Shown here: one piece after another, positions 1 to 6,722 of the stretch
Position numbering within the stretch: position 1 is the stretch's first letter
Layout: every line of letters starts with the position of its first letter
Assembly (NCBI GenBank): GCA_050944685.1
Contig: JBMNRP010000010.1
Location: 42,830 to 106,829, forward strand
From: CADBRN01 sp050944685
Lineage (GTDB): Bacteria > Bacillota > Clostridia > Lachnospirales > Lachnospiraceae
Direction: 5' to 3'
DNA length: 64,000 bases
Program-made: the position numbers and the translations under genes
Notes under the pieces: model-generated
Told to the model about the DNA's origin: nothing
The model's database searches: none
The model's input: the letters and a program-made list of their open reading frames with translations, nothing else

Positions 1-1
1 C

Positions 2-370
2 GGCTCTCTGGCCATGATGACATCGGTGCTGGTCTCGCCGCACGGCTACTATGAGTATGAGGCGGCCCACGGAACGGTTCAGCGTCATTACTACAAGTAT
101 CTTAAGGGAGAGGAAACCTCCACGAATTCGGTCGCAACGATATTTGCCTGGAGCGGAGCCCTCCGGAAGAGAGGAGAGCTCGACCGGATTCCTGCCCTGA
201 TGGATTTTGCGGATCACCTGGAGAGAGCGACCATTGATACCATCGAGTCTGGAAAAATGACGGGGGATCTGATCCGTATCACGACGCTTCCGGATCCGAC
301 ACCGCTTTCCACCGGTGATTTCATCAAAGCCGTCCGGGAGAATCTGGAGAAACTTCAGGAAGAATCCTGA
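2..370 (+). CDS. icd: NADP-dependent isocitrate dehydrogenase, C-terminal fragment (cut by window start)
   Basis: Only the last ~122 residues are in the window; the frame is open to base 2, so the gene starts upstream. The visible part has the motif EAAHGTVQRHYYKYLKGEET followed by STNSVATIFAWSGALRKR, which matches the C-terminal domain of the eukaryote-like (type II) NADP isocitrate dehydrogenases better than the enterobacterial type. The enzyme oxidatively decarboxylates isocitrate to 2-oxoglutarate in the cytoplasm, supplying NADPH and glutamate precursor. A strong hairpin follows the stop codon. The family call is secure; the exact subfamily is inferred from this fragment only. Confidence 0.88.
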   Translation, partial: GSLAMMTSVLVSPHGYYEYEAAHGTVQRHYYKYLKGEETSTNSVATIFAWSGALRKRGELDRIPALMDFADHLERATIDTIESGKMTGDLIRITTLPDPTPLSTGDFIKAVRENLEKLQEES

Positions 371-421
371 ATACAGCGGTGTTTTTCATCCCGGAACCCG
401 AAGGTTTTCCGGAAAGTTAAG

Positions 422-455
422 AAAGTGCAGCGGCGAATGCCGCGGCACTTTCTGT
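422..455 (+). terminator. Rho-independent terminator of icd
   Basis: Arms AAAGTGC and GCACTTT pair perfectly, an inner GCGGC/GCCGC stem follows after one A-G mismatch, the loop is GAAT, and the 3' side runs into CTGTTTT. It lies between icd and the convergent ABC-F gene, and the T-rich side fits the plus strand. Confidence 0.75.
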
Positions 456-490
456 TTTCATGAAGAATTTTTTTCATGACGTCCGGTTTC

Positions 491-2395
491 TCAGAGGTCC
501 GCGATCTCTTCCCAGTGCGCGTAGAGCTTCTCAAGCCGTGCGTTGTTTTCCGCCTGTTCCTCTGAGAGCTCCTGGCATCGGACCGCGTCCGTTCCGGTCT
601 CCGGGAGGGCAAATTCTTCGTCGATCTTCCGGTTCCGGTCTTCCAGCCTTTCGATTTCTTCTTCGGTGACGCGGATATCATTTTCCTTTTTCCGTTTGGC
701 TGCCTGAATCTGTTTCTGCTCCTGCCAGTCCGCCTTCGATGCGGAGGTCTCTTCTGCCTGTCCGTTCTCCCCGGAAACTTTCGCGGAAAGCTCGTTTTTC
801 TTTTCCAGATAATAATCGTAATTTCCGAGGTAGCTGGTCAGACGTCCGTCCGCAAGCTCCAGAATTCTCGTGGCAGTGCGGTTGATGAAATAGCGGTCGT
901 GGCTGACGTACAGAATAGTCCCCGTGTATCTCACCAGCGCATCCTCCAGAATTTCCCTTGACTGCGCGTCCAGGTGGTTTGTCGGCTCATCGAGGAGGAG
1001 AAAATTCGCCTCGGAGAGCATGAGCCTGGCCAGCGCGACACGGCCCTGCTCGCCTCCGCTCAGGGTTCCGATCGTCTGAAACACGTCATCGCCGGTAAAC
1101 AGAAACGCGGCCAGTACATTGCGGATTTCCAGATTGGAGAGAGAAGGATAGTCGTCTGATATTTCTTCGAATATCGTTTTTTCCGGATGCAGCTGCTGAT
1201 GTTCCTGATCAAAGTATCCGATCCGGACCTTTGATCCGTACCGGAATCCACCCGTATCGCACGGCTCCATGTGATTGATCATTTTCAGAAGCGTCGTCTT
1301 TCCGGTCCCGTTTTTCCCGATCACGGCGACGCGTTCCCCGCGGCGGATCAGAAACGACTGGTCCGTGAACAGCGTGAGACGGTCGAAGGATTTGGAAATA
1401 TGTTCAGCCGTCAGAACGTCTTTTCCGCTCTCTGTTCTGGGAGAGAGGGAGAGACGCATCTCCGCGTTCATCGAGACGGGTTTGTCGATCCGCTCCATTT
1501 TATCCAGCATTTTTTCGCGGCTCTCTGCGCGTTTGATGGATTTTTCCCGGTTGAACTGCTTCAGCTTCCGGATGACCTCCTCCTGATGGCGGATTTCTTC
1601 CTGCTGTTTCTGCCAGGCCAGATATTCCGCGCGGCGAACCAGCTCTTTTTTCCGGCTGAATTTCGTGTAATTGCCCTCGTAGGAGAGAGCGGTCCCGTGC
1701 TCGATTTCGATCACCTTTGTCACGACACGGTCCAGAAAATAGCGGTCGTGGGAGACCACCAGAACCGCACCGCGAAAGCCGGAGAGATAGGACTCCAGCC
1801 AGGCGATGGAATCCAGATCCAGATGATTGGTGGGCTCGTCAAGCAGCAGCAGGTCCGGATCCTCCAGGAGAAGTTTTCCAAGGGCGACGCGCGTTTTCTG
1901 ACCTCCTGAGAGCGTTGAGAGCGGCCGGCCGCGGTCGGAATCCTGAAATCCGAGTCCGCGGAATACGCCCTCCACTTCGCTTTTTGCGGCGTATCCGCCT
2001 CCGATTTCATACTGGTGAGTGAGATTCGTGTATGTGTTCATCAGTTTTTCCAGCGCTTCTCCGGACGAGGTTTTCATCTCGTTTTCCAGTTCCCGGAGAC
2101 GCTTTTCCGCGTCGAAAAGATTTTTTTTGGCGGATGAGAGGGTATCGCAGATGGTTTCCTCCCCGGAGAGATTCTGAACCTGAGCCAGATAGCCGACGGA
2201 AATATCCTTTGGTATCACGACGGAACCGGAATCCGCCGTTTCGATGCCGACGATGATTTTCATCAGAGTTGATTTTCCGCATCCGTTCAGCCCGGTCAGG
2301 GCGGCTTTTTCTCCTTTCTCCAGATGGAGAGAGACGGATTTCAGAACCGGATCCGCACCGAAAGATTTCGCAATTTCCTGACAGGATAATATCAT
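491..2395 (-). CDS. ABC-F family ATPase (ribosome-associated, duplicated ABC domains, no membrane domain)
   Basis: The 634-residue protein has two ABC modules and no transmembrane segment. The first module has Walker A GLNGCGKST (~35-43) and signature LSGGQKTRV. The second has GKNGTGKTT and signature LSGGEQGRV. Both have LLLLDEPTNHLD-type Walker B motifs. A charged linker between the modules (EEIRHQEEVIRKLKQFNREK) corresponds to the P-site tRNA-interaction motif region, and the C-terminus (~555-634) is a charged coiled coil. ABC-F proteins act on the ribosome in translation rescue, and some protect against antibiotics; nothing here separates a housekeeping (YdiF/Uup-like) role from resistance. 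The start is fixed by AGGAGG five bases upstream. Divergent from rex. Confidence 0.9.
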   Translation of the reverse strand: MILSCQEIAKSFGADPVLKSVSLHLEKGEKAALTGLNGCGKSTLMKIIVGIETADSGSVVIPKDISVGYLAQVQNLSGEETICDTLSSAKKNLFDAEKRLRELENEMKTSSGEALEKLMNTYTNLTHQYEIGGGYAAKSEVEGVFRGLGFQDSDRGRPLSTLSGGQKTRVALGKLLLEDPDLLLLDEPTNHLDLDSIAWLESYLSGFRGAVLVVSHDRYFLDRVVTKVIEIEHGTALSYEGNYTKFSRKKELVRRAEYLAWQKQQEEIRHQEEVIRKLKQFNREKSIKRAESREKMLDKMERIDKPVSMNAEMRLSLSPRTESGKDVLTAEHISKSFDRLTLFTDQSFLIRRGERVAVIGKNGTGKTTLLKMINHMEPCDTGGFRYGSKVRIGYFDQEHQQLHPEKTIFEEISDDYPSLSNLEIRNVLAAFLFTGDDVFQTIGTLSGGEQGRVALARLMLSEANFLLLDEPTNHLDAQSREILEDALVRYTGTILYVSHDRYFINRTATRILELADGRLTSYLGNYDYYLEKKNELSAKVSGENGQAEETSASKADWQEQKQIQAAKRKKENDIRVTEEEIERLEDRNRKIDEEFALPETGTDAVRCQELSEEQAENNARLEKLYAHWEEIADL

Positions 2396-2421
2396 AATGT
2401 CCTCCTGAAATAATCCGGTTT

Positions 2422-2450
2422 ATTATACCAGATCATTTGCCCATTGGCGA
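2422..2450 (-). promoter_or_regulatory. Promoter of the ABC-F gene
   Basis: On the minus strand a perfect TATAAT (2422-2427) is preceded 17 bases upstream by TCGCCA (2445-2450, four of six consensus bases). The ABC-F ribosome-binding site (2401-2406) follows closely. The -10 is strong, the -35 weak. Confidence 0.6.
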
Positions 2451-2474
2451 GACCGGATGGCATAGGAAATCCAC

Positions 2475-2513
2475 TTGTTAAAAATATCAACATGTTTGTT
2501 AAGAAATCTACAA
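2475..2513 (+). promoter_or_regulatory. Putative Rex operator region (rex autoregulation)
   Basis: Two TTGTTAA half-sites start at 2475 and 2496, 21 bases apart, about two helical turns. The second forms an 18-bp near-palindrome, TTGTTAAGAAATCTACAA (2496-2513), matching the known Rex consensus TTGTTAA-N4-TTAACAA at 12 of 14 fixed positions. It ends seven bases before the rex -35 element, a position suited to autoregulation. Binding is inferred. Confidence 0.65.
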
Positions 2514-2519
2514 ATCCGC

Positions 2520-2548
2520 TTGAAATCAAAACGATGCAAAGATATAAT
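2520..2548 (+). promoter_or_regulatory. rex promoter
   Basis: TTGAAA (2520-2525), a 17-base spacer and a perfect TATAAT (2543-2548). Transcription would start near 2555, which rules out the longer in-frame start at 2444. Confidence 0.8.
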
Positions 2549-2584
2549 AGAAAAGGCAGAACATTGCATATGGGGGAATCTATC

Positions 2585-3268
2585 GTGAAAGAAAAAGGAA
2601 TCTCAAAAGCAGTTATCAGTCGTCTGCCCCGGTACTACAGATACCTGGGCGAACTTCTCGATTCCGGTGTGGAACGAATTTCTTCCGGTGAGCTGTCAGA
2701 CCGCATGAAGGTCACGGCATCTCAGATCCGGCAGGATCTCAATAATTTCGGAGGATTCGGGCAGCAGGGATACGGCTACAACGCCCGTGTCCTGCGCGAG
2801 GAGATCGGGAAAATTCTCGGGCTGGATAAAACCCATCCGATGATTATTATCGGCGCCGGCCATCTCGGACAGGCGCTCGGAAATTACGGATTTGACAAGA
2901 ACGGCTTCAAAGTAGTCGGGGTGTTTGACATCAATCCCGAGCTGGAGGGAAAGGTCATCCGTGATGTGCGGGTTCAGATGCTCGATCAGCTTCCGGGATT
3001 TCTGAAAAGCCATGAGGTGGAGATCGCGACCCTGACGATCCCGAAGGACTCGGCGGTGAGCGTCGCCAAAATGCTGGTGGACAATGGAATCCGGGCGATC
3101 TGGAACTTTGCTCACACCGATCTGAATCTTCTTCTTCCGGAAGATGTGGTGGTAGAAAATGTCCACCTCTCGGAAAGTCTGATGCGGCTCTCTTATAATC
3201 TGACGAATGTCGTCTCAAAGGAGGAGGACGACCTTCCGGAGGATTCCGACGGGTCGGATCAATCCTGA
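2585..3268 (+). CDS. rex: Redox-sensing transcriptional repressor Rex
   Basis: Rex senses the NADH/NAD+ ratio and represses fermentation and respiration genes until NADH releases it from DNA. The 227-residue product begins MKEKGISKAVISRLPRYYRY, the usual Rex opening, with an N-terminal winged helix (QIRQDLNNFGGFGQQGYGYN) and a Rossmann domain with IIGAGHLGQAL. The acidic C-terminal tail (EEDDLPEDSDGSDQS) is extra. The GTG at 2585 has GGGGGA seven bases upstream and gives the family's N-terminus; an ATG at 2570 would add five residues, and an in-frame start at 2444 lies upstream of the promoter. A Rex-like operator sits just upstream. Confidence 0.93.
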   Translation: MKEKGISKAVISRLPRYYRYLGELLDSGVERISSGELSDRMKVTASQIRQDLNNFGGFGQQGYGYNARVLREEIGKILGLDKTHPMIIIGAGHLGQALGNYGFDKNGFKVVGVFDINPELEGKVIRDVRVQMLDQLPGFLKSHEVEIATLTIPKDSAVSVAKMLVDNGIRAIWNFAHTDLNLLLPEDVVVENVHLSESLMRLSYNLTNVVSKEEDDLPEDSDGSDQS

Positions 3269-3332
3269 GGCTCCGAACATTTTTCCGGTTTCCTGCCGAT
3301 AAGATCACTTATTTCAGAGAAAAGGAGACAGC

Positions 3333-4928
3333 ATGCGATATATTCTGACCGCCGGCGAGGCTGGTGCTGCGGACCGGGCCGCTTCCGGATCCGGCCTGCC
3401 TCCGATGGTTCTTATGGAACGCGCGGCGCTTTCCGTTGTGGAATGCATGGACCGCGAAAACATCCCGACCGACCGGGTTCTGGTGGTGGCCGGCACGGGA
3501 AATAACGGAGGCGACGGGATTGCCATTGCCAGACTTCTCTTTGAGCGGGGCGAAAGACCGCTCATTTTGCTGTCCGGCTCCCGTGAAAAAATGAGCGGGC
3601 AGACCCGAAATCAGATGGAAATACTGTCCCTGTATCATCCGGTGTTTACGGACCACATTCCGGAGGACCGGACAGTTATCGTGGACGCGCTCTTCGGAAC
3701 CGGACTTCACAGGCCGATCGAGGGCGAGCGTGCCGCTCTTGTGGATGCGATCAACCGCAGCCGTGCGTATAAGATCGCCGTAGACATCCCCTCGGGGATC
3801 CATTCCGACACCGGAAAGGTGTGCGGGACGGCTGTGCGCGCCGACATGACGGTGACATTCTCTTTCGCGAAGAGGGGCCATTACTTTTATCCCGGCTCCC
3901 TTTTCTCGGGAGTCCTGAAAATTATGCCCATCGGGATTACGCCCGTTCACGCCTGTGCCTGCGGCGCAAAGACCGTTTCGATAAACCAGGAGGATCTGAA
4001 ATGCCTGCCGGTCCGGGACGAGAGCGGGAACAAGGGAACTTTCGGGAAGGTGCTGGTGATCGCCGGCTCCCGCGATATCTTCGGGGCCGCCTTTCTCGCG
4101 GCAAAAGCCGCGCTGAAGACCGGGGTCGGAATGGTGAAGGTGTTTACGGATGAAAATAACCGCGTGTCTCTCGCCGCATCCCTCCCGGAAGCGCTCATGT
4201 CTTTTTACAGGGAATCCGAACCGGAAAGTGCGGTTCTTTCACGCCTCTCTTCGGATCTTGACTGGGCGGATACGGTCCTTGTCGGGCCGGGGATCGGAAA
4301 GAGCAGAACGGCGCAGGCGATCCTTCTTTATCTTCTGCAGAACTGGCGGAAGAATCTGGTAATGGACGCCGACGCGCTGAATCTTATGGCGGGGCATCGG
4401 GGAATGTGGCATTTTCCGGACACCGGAAGGGTAATCATTACTCCGCACATCATGGAGATGAGCCGGCTGTGCGGCTTCTCTGCGGAGAAGATCAAGGAAG
4501 ATCCGGCGGGAACCGCCGCCGCCTTCGCATCGGAGCACCGCGTGGTCTGTGTCCTGAAAGACGCGACGACGGTCACTGCCTCCCCGGACGGAAGAGTTTT
4601 TCTGAATACATCGGGCAACAGCGCACTCGCAACGGCGGGAAGCGGGGACGTCCTCTCCGGAATAGCTGCCGGATTGTTTACCTGGATTTCCCGCGGGCAG
4701 GACGCGTCAGTACGGATGGAATCCGCATCGGAAGACGACAGCGCGGAGATGCTGCCGGCCGAATCGTTTCTTTCGTTCCGGCGTCTCTGCAGGGAAAACC
4801 AGGCGGCAGCATCGGCCGCTCTGGCGGTTTACCTCCACGGCCTCTGCGGAGAGAAGGCCGCCGAATCCGCCTCCCGGGCGTCCGTCACGGCGTCGGAAAT
4901 CATTGATTTTCTGCATTTTTTCCTGTAG
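3333..4928 (+). CDS. nnr: Bifunctional NAD(P)H-hydrate epimerase / ADP-dependent NAD(P)H-hydrate dehydratase
   Basis: Repairs damaged nicotinamide cofactors: the N-terminal YjeF domain interconverts NAD(P)HX epimers and the C-terminal carbohydrate-kinase-fold domain dehydrates S-NAD(P)HX using ADP. The epimerase motif GTGNNGGDG is at ~54-62. In the C-terminal half are VGPGIGKS, MDADALNL, ITPHIMEMSRL and AGSGDVLSG (GSGD at 436-439). The 531-residue length is a little above the usual ~500, because a Ser/Glu-rich stretch of ~40 residues (about 449-488) interrupts the final helices of the dehydratase domain. The ribosome-binding site is AAAGGAG. It follows rex by 64 bases and may share its transcript, which would tie NADH sensing to cofactor repair. 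Confidence 0.92.
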   Translation: MRYILTAGEAGAADRAASGSGLPPMVLMERAALSVVECMDRENIPTDRVLVVAGTGNNGGDGIAIARLLFERGERPLILLSGSREKMSGQTRNQMEILSLYHPVFTDHIPEDRTVIVDALFGTGLHRPIEGERAALVDAINRSRAYKIAVDIPSGIHSDTGKVCGTAVRADMTVTFSFAKRGHYFYPGSLFSGVLKIMPIGITPVHACACGAKTVSINQEDLKCLPVRDESGNKGTFGKVLVIAGSRDIFGAAFLAAKAALKTGVGMVKVFTDENNRVSLAASLPEALMSFYRESEPESAVLSRLSSDLDWADTVLVGPGIGKSRTAQAILLYLLQNWRKNLVMDADALNLMAGHRGMWHFPDTGRVIITPHIMEMSRLCGFSAEKIKEDPAGTAAAFASEHRVVCVLKDATTVTASPDGRVFLNTSGNSALATAGSGDVLSGIAAGLFTWISRGQDASVRMESASEDDSAEMLPAESFLSFRRLCRENQAAASAALAVYLHGLCGEKAAESASRASVTASEIIDFLHFFL

Positions 4929-4948
4929 AATGGGGGTCCTGCGTTTCC

Positions 4949-4977
4949 TTGACTTATAGGAACCGTGGTGCTATATT
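4949..4977 (+). promoter_or_regulatory. Promoter of yebC
   Basis: TTGACT (4949-4954), a 17-base spacer and TATATT (4972-4977), 34 bases before the yebC start. Confidence 0.7.
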
Positions 4978-5010
4978 TTTTTCAGAACTATAGAAAGTGA
5001 GAGTTTTAAT

Positions 5011-5739
5011 ATGTCCGGACATTCAAAGTTTGCCAACATCAAACACAAAAAGGAGCGCAACGACGCAAAAAAGGGGAAGATTTTCACGATTATCGGCCGT
5101 GAAATCGTAATCGCCGTGAAAGAAGGCGGACCGGATCCCGCCAACAACAGCAAGCTCCGTGATGTTATTGCCAAGGCAAAAGCGGCCAATATGCCGAACG
5201 ACACGATCGAGAGAGGAATCAAGAAAGCCGCCGGGGATCAGAACGCCGATAATTATGAGAGAATCACTTACGAGGGCTACGGCCCCGGAGGAATCGCAAT
5301 TATCGTTCAGACACTGACGGATAACAAGAACCGGACGGCAGCGGACGTCAGAAGCGCTTTTTCCAAAGGAAACGGAAACATCGGAACGCCGGGGTGCGTC
5401 TCGTTCATGTTTGATGAAAAGGGTCAGATCATTATCGCAAAGGAGGACTGCGAGATCCCCGCGGATGACCTGATGATGATGGCACTGGACGCCGGTGCGG
5501 AGGATTTTCAGGAAGAGGATGACTGCTATATTATTCTCACTTCTCCGGACGACTTTTCCAGTGTCCGGGAAGCTCTGGAGAAGGAAAACATTCCCATGGC
5601 TGAGGCGGATATCTCCATGATTCCTCAGACAAAGGTCGCGCTGGATGACGAGGGAATGCTGGCAAATCTTCAGCGCACGCTGGATCTTCTGGATGACAGC
5701 GATGATGTGCAGAATGTCTACACGAATCTCGACGAATAA
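5011..5739 (+). CDS. yebC: YebC/PmpR family protein
   Basis: The 242-residue protein opens MSGHSKFANIKHKKERNDAK, the hallmark of the YebC/TACO1 family (normally ~240-250 residues), with GGPDPANNSKLRDVIAKAKA and YEGYGPGGIAIIV further on. Members have been described as DNA-binding regulators and, more recently, as translation factors that help ribosomes through proline stretches. The sequence does not say which role applies here. It has its own good promoter, and the UppP-like gene follows 48 bases downstream. Confidence 0.92.
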   Translation: MSGHSKFANIKHKKERNDAKKGKIFTIIGREIVIAVKEGGPDPANNSKLRDVIAKAKAANMPNDTIERGIKKAAGDQNADNYERITYEGYGPGGIAIIVQTLTDNKNRTAADVRSAFSKGNGNIGTPGCVSFMFDEKGQIIIAKEDCEIPADDLMMMALDAGAEDFQEEDDCYIILTSPDDFSSVREALEKENIPMAEADISMIPQTKVALDDEGMLANLQRTLDLLDDSDDVQNVYTNLDE

Positions 5740-5787
5740 TGGATAAATCCTGGTTCCGTTCATCCGTTGCCGGGGGGAATTGAGACA

Positions 5788-6657
5788 ATGCACATAGTAC
5801 AGGTATTGATTACAGGACTGATTGCGGGGCTGACCGCTTTTCTGCCGCTCTCAAGTGCGGGAGCAGCAGTTGTGGCCAGCCGCGTTTTGGGATTTCAGAT
5901 AGATCACCGGCTTTATATGATGATCCTTCTGGGGATTTTTCTCTCCGCTCTTTCCTTCAGCTTTTTTGACGTGGTTCGTCTGATCTCGTCTCTGGTCGGA
6001 ATTTTCCGTGATCTGTTTTCCAATCTGAAGATCTTCTTCAATACAAGACACGGGAAGCGCGCCTACGGCTACCGCCGGATCCTGAACGGCAATTACCGGA
6101 GCCTTCTTCTGATGCTCTGTGTTGCCATGATTCCGTGCATGCTGATCGGCGCGGTGATCCGCCCCATCGTCCGTGTGTCTTTCGAAAATATCCTGGTTGT
6201 TGCGGCTGGATTTTTCGTGACGGCGCTGGTTCTGATGGTTTCTTCCTATATGTCCGGAGCCGATAAGACTCCGAAAAAGATGAAAGTGACGGACGGACTG
6301 ATTATCGGACTGTTTGACGGATTTTCTTTTATTGCCGGCATTTCCAGAACGGCGGCGACCGCAAGCGCCTGCTATCTTTCCGGAGTTTCGATGAAAGCGG
6401 TCCGGAAGTTTTCTATATTGATGGTAATGATCCTGTCGGGACTGATGATGCTTCACGGACCGTGGTCACCGCAGTTTGCCAACCAGGTCCCGAGCGGCCC
6501 GCTTCCCTGTGTGGTGGCGCTGCTGGCTTCATTTGCGGGAGGATACCTGATGATCCGCCGGTCCGGGAAATTCCTGAAGAAGAATAACAGCCGCCGGGTC
6601 GCCGTATGGAACGCCGCGGCGGGGATTTTTTCGATTGTCATTTATCTGGTTTTCTGA
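5788..6657 (+). CDS. UppP/BacA-like integral membrane protein lacking catalytic residues
   Basis: The 289-residue, very hydrophobic protein aligns with undecaprenyl-diphosphatase along its length: first motif GLTAFLPLSSAG (14-25) and second motif AGISRTAAT (183-191). Active UppP has EGLTEFLPxSSxGH, in which two glutamates and the histidine are needed for catalysis. Here those positions are Ala13, Ala17 and Ala26, and the proline before GISR is Ala183; the arginine (187) is kept. I infer the fold is conserved but pyrophosphatase activity is lost, leaving perhaps a lipid-binding or transport role. The ATG at 5788 (GGGGGGA nine bases upstream) is preferred to the TTG at 5767. ftsK follows 65 bases downstream. 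Confidence 0.8.
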   Translation: MHIVQVLITGLIAGLTAFLPLSSAGAAVVASRVLGFQIDHRLYMMILLGIFLSALSFSFFDVVRLISSLVGIFRDLFSNLKIFFNTRHGKRAYGYRRILNGNYRSLLLMLCVAMIPCMLIGAVIRPIVRVSFENILVVAAGFFVTALVLMVSSYMSGADKTPKKMKVTDGLIIGLFDGFSFIAGISRTAATASACYLSGVSMKAVRKFSILMVMILSGLMMLHGPWSPQFANQVPSGPLPCVVALLASFAGGYLMIRRSGKFLKKNNSRRVAVWNAAAGIFSIVIYLVF

Positions 6658-6722
6658 TTTTCCGTATCGGATGGAAGGAGAACCTGTCAGTTTTTTTGGA
6701 GTATAAAATAAGGGGATAAACA

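Noticed and set aside
2444..2584. Longer N-terminus for Rex from the in-frame start at 2444
   Set aside because: The strong rex promoter (2520-2548) lies downstream of this start, and the family's N-terminus begins at MKEKGISKAV.
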